From contig BSBM01000372.1 in the NCBI GenBank assembly GCA_027924585.1, positions 30,994,001 through 31,058,000 on the forward strand: DNA of 64,000 bases. Direction: 5' to 3'. Shown here in pieces: positions 55,126-64,000 of the stretch (its first letter is position 1; every line of letters starts with the position of its first letter). Both the position numbers and the translations under genes were made by a program. The notes below the pieces were generated by a model that worked only from the letters and a program-made list of their open reading frames with translations, did no database searches and was not told the origin of the DNA. This stretch comes from Larix kaempferi (lineage: Eukaryota > Streptophyta > Pinopsida > Pinales > Pinaceae).

Positions 55126-56571
55126 AATCTTGTTTGTGAAGGATAGATATAATAATGATTATTATATTTAATGAAATTAATAATAATAATAATATATATT
55201 ATTATTATAATAATAGTATTTTTTTTTCTAAAGATTGTTAGTAAAATATTTTATAATAATAATACTATTATTATAAAATATATATATTTTATTAACTTAT
55301 TTTTTTGTGTAGGGATGACGTGGGCATGATGGTTGGAAGAGGGATCTGGAAGGAGGGATGGTGCAGACGGAGTAGAGAGGTGTTGATGTATATGTAACTT
55401 CGAAATGTATTTCACCCATGTATTTCATATATGTATATTGTACTCCTATAGAGATGGTATTATTCCTCTATACGGAAGTGTTTGTATTGCTATAGAGATG
55501 TTATTATTCCTCTATACGGAAGTGTCGTCATTTATATTGTAAGTGTCGTAACTTATACTTGATGGGTTATTAGACCACCTTGTTGGGGTCGGCCCTCTAT
55601 AAGTCATGTGGGTCGAAGGGTTATTAGACCACCTTATTGGGGGTCGGCCATGTGGGTCAAAGGGTTATTAGACCACCCTATTGGGTGTCGGCCCAGTCAG
55701 CATTATGTTATGTGGTTAAGATAAGGCCGACCTAGTAAAGGTGATTAGGCAAGTCAAGTCAAGTATAAATAGAGTGCGGGAGGCACTCTATTTCATCATT
55801 CTATTCTCTCTCACACTCTCGGGAGAGTGGCACACTTGTGGAGGAGGAGAAGCTGCTGCTAGGAGATGTCTATCTCTTAGGCTTGGGTTGTATCATTGCT
55901 CTATCTATCTCTGAGGAAGTTATTGGGGTTTTTCACCTTTATGGTTTTCCCCAAGTAAACTCAGTGTCTCTTGTGTGCTTGCATTATTGTGTCCATGATT
56001 GATATGCTGTAGATATGCTGTACATGTTGTTCTCTCAGTTAAGATCCTAGATCAGATTGAAGTAAATTCTGAAAAATTAACAAGAGGGCTGTGGGGCGAG
56101 CAAGAGGAGGCAGAATTGCTGGAGTGTGCATAGGCGTGGGGGTGTTGGTCGACGTGTTTGTAGTGGAAGCTGACAGGATGAACTGCGATCGGGAGGGAGA
56201 GAGCTTGAGGGAGGGAGGGCGGAGGTGGCAATGACTGGGGGGAGGCAATGGAGGGAGTGTTGCAGTGGAGGTTGGCGGAGCGGGTTGCAGATGAGGGGTT
56301 TGGTGGAAGGATGTGGGAGATCGTGATGGAGGAGGTGTAGGGGGGAAGAGTGGAACGGGGAACGTAAGGTGCAGGCAAAAGCAAGGAGATGGGGTATGGA
56401 TGACATTCGATGGAGGAGAGGGCGAGTGTGAAGGGAGCAGTGGAGAATGGGAGTGCATGAATTCAAGGAGGGTGGATGGAAGTGGCGTGGAGAGTACGGG
56501 GAAGGTGTGATGAGAAGGATCGCAGGGGTGCTGCAACCAATGAGGAGCCAAAAGCTAGCTATGATACCAAA
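55126..56571 (-). other. Leader of the gag-protease element (around the solo LTR)
   Basis: 55126-55375 and 56088-56552 are the untranslated leader. The first part is extremely AT-rich (ATTATTATAA runs), the second pyrimidine-rich on the minus strand. A 170-codon Pro/Ser/His-rich frame (56039-56551, minus) spans the solo-LTR border, so at least its end is accidental; I do not annotate it as a gene. Confidence 0.5.
55381..56082. mobile_element. Solo LTR (copia-like) in the leader of the gag-protease element
   Basis: Begins TGTTGATGTA, ends AAAAATTAACA, and is flanked by AGAGG on both sides (55376-55380 and 56083-56087). It contains a TATA box (TATAAAT, 55764-55770) and, upstream of it, three copies of GGGTTATTAGACCACC about 60 bases apart (55564, 55618, 55665). 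A GGGGTTTTTCACC / TTTTCCCC block in the R-U5 position is common in plant copia LTRs. Internal sequence is absent, so the element was reduced by LTR-LTR recombination. Confidence 0.85.
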
Positions 56572-56808
56572 TGGAACACCGGATCCGGTGTTTTAGCAAC
56601 TCGTATCCGAAGTTAAACATGAAGAGAATCCATTTTCAAGTAATAATATATAATAAATGGTATTGAATAAGATAGATGATGATAATTACAATTGGTAGCG
56701 CCATTATATATGGTGTGGCCAGCCATGTATGGAGAGACAGGACCCTTAACCTAATACTAATTATTATCATTATCATTATTGTTATATTTATTATTTATAT
56801 TTGTTACA
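56572..56808 (-). repeat. 5' LTR of the gag-protease element
   Basis: Partner of 42216-42463. Just downstream in element sense (56553-56569) the minus strand reads TTTGGTATCATAGCTAGC, a primer-binding site for initiator-methionine tRNA with the first eight bases TGGTATCA intact. Confidence 0.92.
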
Positions 56809-56813
56809 AGTAC

Positions 56814-57699
56814 CAACTTCATGAATCTTCAATTATACAAGTTGCAGCAAATGACATGGAACTGTTTCTGCAAAAGTCATCAAACTCATCCATATTTCAA
56901 AGATAAATGCAAAATATGTTATTTTCCCAATATTTAATCATCATTTTCATGAATTACTAAGAAAATGCAATGGAAAATACATTGGGTCTAAATCCCACAT
57001 TTAAGCATTAAAATGGACTAATACAAGGTTATGGGTAAGCAAGAAGGGATTAAAAAATAGGGAAAAGAGGATGTAAAATAATAACAATTCCATGGCCCAA
57101 CAGTAGACTTAATGTGTAGACATTAAGGTGGTCCATCATGGATATCATCATATACCATATATATAAATACTAATGAGAGACTAGGACAAAGACTTTAGAT
57201 TTTGACTCTCTACGTGCAAAAAACTAAAGATAAATTATAAGATCCAAAAAAAGAGCTAAATAAAGAAAATGACCAACACATCGTCGTCAACTACCTAAAT
57301 ATAATATAATTCAAAGGGCAAGAAATTCAAGTGGGAATCAAGTGCTAAAAAGGTTTGTATGATCGATATTCCAATGGACAAGTAATAATCATCCCATGTA
57401 TCTATATCACTACATAATTTATTTACAGCTACATATGTTATTGCACAAACGTGAATATAAGTATATCGTAAATTTATTTTCTTTATCAAGAACACACATA
57501 CTACTAATAATAAGTATGTCATTGGCATAAATACTACTAATTCATATTCGTGTAGTTGTTATCTAGTCGTATTTGTTTATCCCTAGACTAAATTAGTCAT
57601 TCAAGTTAGTTTGTTTTAGTTATGTCTCTTAAAATTGCTCAAATTTGGTAGTATTTAACTTTAAAAAACTGTCGTGACCAAAAATTTTGGTCACACAAT
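56814..57699. other. No gene recognised
   Basis: AT-rich flank of the gag-protease element. At 57713-57725, just beyond it, TTTTGTACTAGTG resembles the end of a plant CACTA transposon (CACTAGTACAAAA in reverse), but I found no matching left end. Confidence 0.35.
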
Positions 57700-58454
57700 C
57701 ACTAATTAGTCATTTTGTACTAGTGGTTAGTGATGATATTACTCGACCCAGTGAGTTCCAGGTGAGAGGGTACCATTTGAGGCTACATGCATTTCAGTCA
57801 AAAGAGGCCAAGTGCTTGAGCCTTTTTGTTACCATGATAGTCCACCATCTCACTTATGGGCAGCGCATTAGCTGCGCTATATTATAGTATGTGGAGAATT
57901 TATTGTAGATGCCCTGGTTGATCAGGTGGGATATTATTTTTTGACGACAACTTTTCATAGCTTTAGACCACTATCGTAGCCAATTGCAGGGGAGATAGTT
58001 TTACCCCTTCGCTTCAAAGTTATTTACTATATTTTTTGAGAGGTTTCTAGTGACTTGGCCCACATTTCAGACTACATATGACTGCATGCCAGCTAGAATT
58101 AATTATGACTGGTGTACGTATGCACATATAGGGGCAGGGGTTACCAAGAGAGTACAACCCGATATCATGTGTAGGGCACCTGGGGTAGATGTTACACAGT
58201 CAGGATCGACAATCATTCATCAATTGCATACAAGATCCATATGCAAGGATCGACTGACGAGGATGTGTGAACATCTGATTTATGCAGGGCGAGCCAATAT
58301 ATATGAGAGGTTATTTTATATGATCGTTATATTTGATTATTATAGTTGCACACATTTTATTTTATTTAATACACATGTAATTGATTATAATATTTTGTTT
58401 AAATTGACTAGTTATTGTTGTCCACTATTTTGCATATATTGTCATGTTTTCTGA
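57700..58454 (+). pseudogene. Decayed coding segment of unknown family
   Basis: Three frames in succession carry protein-like text without simple repeats: VVSDDITRPSEFQVRGYH and FQSKEAKCLSLFVTMIVHHL (57720-57885), then VDALVDQVGYYF and GEIVLPLRFKVIYYIF (57905-58040). The last is an open stretch at 58050-58454 with TWPTFQTTYDCMPARINYDW, AHIGAGVTKR and CRAPGVDVTQSGSTI. Cys/Trp/Tyr content and smooth handover between frames suggest a real gene broken by frameshifts. I do not recognise it. It may be part of a transposon or of a host gene family. Confidence 0.35.
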
Positions 58455-58459
58455 GGATG

Positions 58460-58939
58460 ATCCTCCATAGTATGATGTGGACATGGTTGAGGTTGATTAT
58501 CAATTGGCCTTCAAGGCAATAGTTGTTAATATTAATCTTACAAAAAGAGAGAACATGCATGCAGATCTTACAAATAAAATTTATTCACACAAAAAATAAT
58601 TACAAAAGAGCTTGAAGTTCCATAAAAATTAAATTTATCTTCGACTTTGTGGTTGGAAGTGGTTGTTAAGTTTTAATATCCAACGTCTTAATCATTTTAT
58701 AAAAACAGATAACATGCAGATGGTACAATTAGAAATGTTTCATAATTCATTACATACCTTGAAGTTCCACATTCAATTAATTCTTATTCACCATGATGGT
58801 TGTAAATGGTAGTTAACACTTCATATCCAACGTCGTCATAAAATGAAGAAAAAACTGAATTAATCAATTATAGGTTCCCATAATAAAATGCCACATCCAT
58901 CAAATAAATGTCCAAATAAAACATGCACATATCGTTATT
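58460..58939. other. No gene recognised
   Basis: AT-rich spacer between the unknown pseudogene and the CACTA transposase. Two similar phrases (GTGGTTGGAAGTGGTTGTTAAG near 58648 and TGGTTGTAAATGGTAGTTAAC near 58796) hint at a ~150-base duplication. Confidence 0.35.
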
Positions 58940-58952
58940 CATTGCCACCACC

Positions 58953-59300
58953 CTAGTTATCTTCCTCGACACTTGGCATGACAATATTGTTGTTCTCAAA
59001 AATATGTTTTGATCTCAGATCGTGTCTTAGTACGAACCACCAATCCCTATCCAACACATCCGAGTAAAAGAACACTTGGTTGTAGTGTTTTGGGTAAACA
59101 CAAGTCTCGTTCTTTTCAGCCCATGTATTTTTAGAGTTGATACATATCATCCCACTATCATGATATTCCTTTACATTATTTTGGTTGAAAATATACCACC
59201 ACTTGCACCTAAAAACAACACATTGGAAAGATGAGAAGTACATTGCATGATCTCTTGTATCTTTCCGACGTAAGCTAGATTCCCCTATATTATGCTCTGA
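58953..59300 (-). pseudogene. DUF4216-like domain of the CACTA transposase locus
   Basis: The open stretch reads VVFRCKWWYIFNQNNVKEYH, then YPKHYNQVFFYSDVLDRDWW and FVLRHDLRSKHIF, the DUF4216 pattern (F+C.WFD, a QVFY segment, W.VV). The domain follows DUF4218 in the usual order. Its role is unknown. Confidence 0.8.
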
Positions 59301-59639
59301 TCATGATGCCTAGCATGAATAGATTGCTCAAAGTTGACTTCCACTCCATAATCAAATGTGACATGTCCATAATTGGTATCCTTAATGTGAAAATGATGTC
59401 CATATTCCCACATAGATGGCAACAAAGGCACCTAAACAAAGTGAAGAATGGATGTTGTCGTATGTTTAGTAAGCCGACTAGTACTAAAAACATAATACAT
59501 GTTCTAATTCAAACGTGCATTATAAAATGAATTAAAAAGTACATAGAGAGATTATTACCGAGCTGATGCACCCAATCCATGTGTTTAGTGTATCCTCTTC
59601 ACCACGAGGGTAACGACCGAACGCACCATATTTCTCTCT

Positions 59640-60361
59640 GATATAGTCAGCCTCCCAACTATTGGGACAGATCATTGGCATATTTTATTTTAAATGATCA
59701 GGACTCACAAGGCATGCTTCTAGCATTCAACCATCTAAATTATTTCATGTCACTATCCCATTTCCTTCCCTTCTCTTCATACAATGTGGCCTATGGTTGA
59801 GTTGCCTCCACATTGTAAAGATCAAATTTATTGATGGCATCAATTTATGCATTCGCTGATGTATTCATGAAATGAAAACAATTAGTGTGAGATCATATAT
59901 ATATATTTTCAAGTTCGGTGTAAACAGTTACGTTGTAGAAAATTGACAAAAGATAAGTAATCAATCTTTATCATGTGCTTTTTTATGTTCATTTGGAGTA
60001 GCTCCCCTTCCCTTCTATCCTCATCATGTTGGTTGTCCCAAACCACTCCACTTGGTGTGTTGTCGATTTGCTTGATGTATTCACTAGCATAACAAATGAC
60101 TCGTATACTATGTACTCCTCCATCGTAGAACACTCGAGTTTTTCCCTTTGTCAAACAAACCCCTTCAAATTTTTCATGTACCTCTCCAAGAAGAACATCC
60201 AACAACATGTGACCACCCTAGCTAATTCAACCTCACCAACTAGGTGAATCAGAATATGGACCTGTAATTCCATGAAACTTGTAGGCAGTTCCTTCTCAAA
60301 CATACAAACAATCTTGACTATCTCTCGATGCCACCATGGAATGCTAGCCATGTGAATACCA
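59640..60361 (-). pseudogene. CACTA transposase C-terminal part (DUF4218-like)
   Basis: Reads EIVKIVCMFEKELPTSFMEL, HILIHLVGEVELA and CWMFFLERYMKNLKGFV (60340-60152), matching the DUF4218 pattern of a leading E..+LE..FP..FF, an H...HL..E segment and a WMYP.ER..K.LK end. In the next frame it continues STMEEYIVYESFVML. This domain normally follows the catalytic core of TNP2 transposases. Confidence 0.8.
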
Positions 60362-63250
60362 TTTGATGTAATCCAACGTACAAATGCATATAATATATAT
60401 ATAGATCATCGTAGGTCTTGGGGGAAGTCATGGTTCATACAACCACACATGAATAAATGATAACGACACTACAAAATAAATATGTACAAAATTAACTACA
60501 TCAAATTGTGAACGTGTAGCTTATTATAACATGCACTGCAGAAAAATAAGCATGCAGTTGGCATATTTACCCTTAGAATGGTCATATGGTCATGCAATTT
60601 CAACACTTACAATTCTTCTTCTACTGTGAAGTAGCATCATAGAGTTGAACTGTATAATGAAGGCGCCTTCACGCTCAATATAACATTCTTTTCCAAATAA
60701 AGAATATCTTTCTTCTAAATCCATGGGACATCACCTTCTTTAAAAGAGCAAGAGGCTTTGGCCTCTCCTCTACTTTATTTTCTTGATGAATGTTTATTTT
60801 TGGTATTTGAAGAAATAAGATCTCTCCTAAAATCCAATCTGACAGTTTTTTTACGATATGTGCCTCCATAAAGAATATGAAACATTTTTTAATCTAGTAA
60901 ATGTGCAATATTAAGATGCTCCCAGTATGGAATCTCATAAAACACAAATTTCATTTTCATCCCAATGGACATTTTCTTAACATAGGCATAAAAAAATTAT
61001 GGATCATCAAATAGAGGTTCCCCATTTGAATCGAACAATTATGCAATTTCCTTCTCCTTCTCTATGTCATATTCCCTAAGTGAATGTGTCAATGTCATTA
61101 TTTTATCTCTTCGGGTTCTCTCTAGTTTACCATTGAAAGAAGATGTTGCTCTTCTATAAGGGTGGTCGTCTATGAGGAACAACCTCGAGAAATCGTACAC
61201 ATAATTTCGTAGGTGGTTGTACCACCTAGCCTTTATTGAAGGTCCACAACATTTGAATCCACGATACCCTTTTGTTACAAATCTTGTGATGTTATTGTAT
61301 ATGGAACACGTTAACGCCAAAGCAGGTGATTGCACCAAATTAAGTTTTTCAAAAAATAGCATTACTTACCCTTAGAATGTTCATATGGTCATGCGATTTC
61401 AACACTTACAATTCTTCTTCTACTGTCAATTAGCATCATAAAGTCAACCCATATAATGAAGGCGCCTTCACACTCAATATAACATTCTTTGCCAAAGAAA
61501 GAATATCTTTCTTCAAAATCCATGGGACATCACCTTCTTTAAAAGACCAAGAGGTTTTGGCCTCTCCTCTACTTTCTTTTCTTGGCCAATGTTTCTTTTT
61601 GGTATTTGAAGAAATAAGATCTCTTCTAATATCCAATCTGTCAGTTTTTTTACGATATGTGCCTCCATAAAGAATATGAAACATTTTTTAATCTAGTAAG
61701 TGTGCAATCTTAAGATGCTCCCAATATGGAATCTCATTAAATACAAATTTCATTTTCATCCCAATGGGCATTTTCTCAACATAGGCATCGAAAAATTATG
61801 GATCATTGAATAGAGGTTCCCCATTTGAATCGAATAATTACACAATTTCCTTCTCCTTCTTTGTGTCATATGCCCTAAGTGAATGTGTCAGTGTCACTAT
61901 TTTAGCTCTTTGGGTTCTCTTTGGTTTTCCATTGAAAGAAGATGTTTCTCTTCTACAAGGGTGGCATTCTAGGAGGAACAACCTTGAGGAATCATACAAT
62001 GACTTTCGTAGGTGGCTGTACCACCTAGCCTTTATTGAAGGTCCACAACATTTGCATCCATGATACCCTTTTGTTACAAAGCTTGTGATGTTATTGTATA
62101 TAGAACACATTAACGCCAAAGCAGGTGATTGCACCAAATTAAGTTTGTCAAATAACATTATGAATATAAGAAAATCAATAAACATGCTTACCTTAGCAAA
62201 ATCCTAGTCTGGGATATTCATGCGTCGTGTATATATGCACACATTTCATACGACATAAAAGACCTCTCCACCGAGATGGGTCTTGATACATCGTATACAT
62301 GTATGATTTCCCATAATCGCTTGAATTCGTCAATCAATGGTTGGAAGTAGGAATCCATATATTTCACTTTCCTTCTACTAGGAACTATAAGAGCCAACAT
62401 AATACGTTCATTCTTCATGGAAAACCATGGAGGGATATTGTTATTGATCACTACCATTGGCTAAATAAAAAAAATGGTGTTTTGGAGGGAATATGGGTTA
62501 ACTCCATCAATGGATATGTTTAATCGAATGCTTCATACTTTATCCTCGAATTTATCAAGCCATGTATCCTCTATATGCTACATGGCTATTGAATCTGTAG
62601 GAATCAACATAACTTATGGCTTACTTTTGTGTGAGGCATGCCATCCCTGCAACATGACTAATTCTTTTTAATGAAAAACCCTTTGAATCCTTGGGATTAT
62701 AGGCATTTGCCTCAATATATTATGAGGAGGGCCATGTACCTTACATTTTGTTTTATCTGGTACCTATCATGACCGCATTTAGGACATATCCCTATGTCCG
62801 CGTATTTGCCTCTGTATAAAATACAATCATTTGGACAAGCGTGATATGAAATGTACTCAACACCCAACTTTTTTATTACTTGCTTTGCCTCTTCGCAGTG
62901 GTTTGGGAGGATGTTATCACTTGGAAGTACCTTTTATTTGCGTAACCTACAATTAGTGGGCAATGTAAATGTACAATGTTATTAAGAATCCAACAAATCT
63001 ATTTTCATTGTTGATTTAATGGGGACTAGATGGTTTTTTACCTAAGTAGTTTCGAATAGCATGAGTCCAACATACCATACATTGATTTCAAATTATACAA
63101 CAAAATTGTTGTCCCCATCTGGGTAGACCTTGATCCATGCCCAAAGAGAGTGGTGGTGGAAGCAGATTTGAGGCTTTCGGAGAAGGCATCAATAATATGT
63201 TGTAGCTGCAACCACCCTCAACATTATTTTCCTTTGAAAAGATTGGGGCC
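60362..63250 (-). pseudogene. CACTA transposase (TNP2 type), internally duplicated
   Basis: N-terminus near 63240: FGHGSRSTQMGTTILLYNLK, then LPNHCEEAKQVIKKLGVEY and the zinc-finger-like CPNDCILYRGKYADIGICPKCG (62840-62765). Next come SIDGVNPYSLQNT and NNNIPPWFSMKNERIMLALIV (62530-62390) and YFQPLIDEFKRLWE. The core VTKGY-G-KCCGPSIKARW and FNGK then appears twice because 60571-61369 and 61370-62168 are a direct duplication. Each copy continues to NEIPYW, HLLD and RRDLISSNTKKKHWPRKES. Stops and frame changes occur throughout, so the protein is dead. A possible splice donor (AAGGTAAGC, minus, near 62190) suggests an intron. Confidence 0.85.
60571..62168 (-). repeat. Tandem duplication inside the transposase, unit 799 bases
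   Basis: 60571-61369 and 61370-62168 align along their length at constant offset 799 (for example CCTTAGAATG at 60571 and 61370, GCAGGTGATTGCACC at 61322 and 62121). Scattered differences remain between the two copies, so the duplication is not recent. Confidence 0.9.
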
Positions 63251-63419
63251 CCTCCTTGGTTTTGGCCTATACTTGTTTAGGGTATATGGATCCCTCTTAA
63301 AGTAAGTCAAGCATTGCACAAGGTTGGCTTGTTCACAAAGGGAGAAAACACTTAGCCATTTTCCGACTTTCCTTAATCGACCTTTTTCTCTAACTTTAGC
63401 ATTTTAACGAGTTTTCGTG

Positions 63420-63950
63420 AGTTCCCCAAAATGATGGAGAGTTTTCATTAGTTCTCCGAAACATCGACAAATATTTTGATTTATCGCCGAAACATCGACA
63501 AAGATTTTGATTTATCACCGAAACATCGATGTAACTCAACCTTTGCCGCTGAAACTTTGGAAAACCTTTGAAAGTTTTCCAAAACATCGGAACTCTTTCC
63601 CTGAGATTGTCGAAACATATTTTTCACCTATGTGTCCTTGAAATGTCCGAATGATCGTCGAAACGGGTCGACATCTTTTCATTTTATCGCCGATTTAATT
63701 CAATTTTTGCTGCCGAGACGCGACTTCGGTAGAATTTCTGACTTCACGCCAAAACGTGACTTAAACATACTTTCTAACTTTACACCGAAACATATCGGTG
63801 AGACTTGTAATTTACTACCGATACAATCGCACTGACTTGGCATCTCTCACCGAAACACAGTATCGTGCAAACTTAAGATTTAAAACTGAAACACATCGGG
63901 GAAACTCACTTTTGTTCACCGGAACAAGCCAAATAAACTTTAAAAAAAAA
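63420..63950. repeat. Subterminal motif field: CCGAAAC(A)TCG repeats
   Basis: At least twelve copies of (C/T)CGAAAC or close variants, several as CCGAAACATCG, occur every 30-60 bases (for example 63457, 63486, 63516, 63610, 63657, 63783, 63850, 63877). The position upstream of the transposase start fits the subterminal binding sites of a CACTA element. Confidence 0.7.
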
Positions 63951-64000
63951 TGTCGATTTCACCTTTTAATCCTATTTGAGAGTCTTAGGGTTTTTGAGGA

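Larger units (their letters stand above)
42211..56813 (-). mobile_element. Non-autonomous gypsy-type element encoding only gag and protease
   Basis: Element body 42216-56808 with short LTRs and an AGTAC duplication on both sides (42211-42215, 56809-56813). The minus-strand order is 5' LTR, PBS, leader, gag, zinc knuckles, protease, polypurine tract, 3' LTR. Reverse transcriptase, RNase H and integrase are absent: the protease reading leads directly into the polypurine tract. Without the later insertions (solo LTR 55381-56082 and chromovirus 42894-53567) it would be about 3.2 kb. The layout matches elements described as terminal-repeat retrotransposons with a gag domain, which need enzymes supplied by a relative. 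The LTRs differ at about one base in twelve over 95 bases compared. Confidence 0.9.
58940..63950 (-). mobile_element. CACTA (En/Spm-type) DNA transposon, right end possibly beyond the window
   Basis: Transposase of the TNP2 class on the minus strand with its accessory domains in the usual order, plus a 5' subterminal field of short repeats at 63420-63940. CACTA elements move by cut and paste, with the transposase acting on terminal CACTA repeats and a DNA-binding protein on subterminal motifs. I see no certain terminal CACTA ends or 3-base target duplication, so exact borders are open. Confidence 0.75.

Noticed and set aside
56039-56551. 170-codon Pro/Ser/His-rich minus-strand frame
   Set aside because: It crosses the border between a solo LTR and the leader it entered (56082/56088), so it cannot be an ancestral gene.

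Overview
Nuclear DNA from a plant with a large, transposon-rich genome. The evidence is the set of mobile elements (Ty3/gypsy of the Tat and Tekay/Del types, Ty1/copia, a plant LINE with an RNase H domain, a CACTA transposon) and a broken cation/calcium exchanger (CCX) gene. Low gene density and many old nested insertions would suit a gymnosperm or another giant-genome plant, but the sequence alone does not settle the species. I found no intact cellular gene, rRNA, tRNA or CRISPR array.

Region 1-17 kb: old repeats. A repeat family called R1 here occurs at 1125-2365 (-), 6690-7150 (+, partial) and 7560-9610 (+). A 1.42 kb L1-type insertion (5147-6567) is framed by a 19-base duplication. A 5'-truncated LINE ends in a poly-A tract (12745-13806). 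A CCX pseudogene lies at 14432-15660.

Region 17-37.8 kb: a two-level nest. A Ty1/copia element (17014-37789, minus) is interrupted in gag by a 15.5 kb Tat-type Ty3/gypsy element (21420-36957, minus; target duplication ACATA). The Tat element has gag with a Gly/Pro-rich N-terminal half, protease, RT-RNase H, integrase, an archaeal-type RNase H placed after integrase, and on the opposite strand a decayed plant-mobile-domain (PMD) gene with a recognisable intron.

Region 37.8-42.2 kb: host DNA and old repeats, including a probable LTR edge with a primer-binding site at 41276-41296.

Region 42.2-56.8 kb: a deeper nest. A non-autonomous element with only gag and protease (42216-56808, minus; AGTAC) received a solo LTR in its leader (55381-56082; AGAGG) and a Tekay/Del-type chromovirus in its protease (42894-53567, plus; TTGTT). 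The left LTR of the chromovirus in turn received a 519-base TRIM-like element (44222-44740; GTATG).

Region 56.8-64 kb: a decayed unidentified coding segment (57700-58454, plus), then a CACTA transposase locus on the minus strand (58940-63250) with an internal 0.8 kb tandem duplication and a subterminal field of CCGAAAC-like motifs (63420-63940).

Nothing here works as a cellular pathway. All polyproteins carry stops or frameshifts, so the window is a stratified record of insertions. The most unusual item is the Tat element, with its antisense PMD gene and relocated second RNase H.
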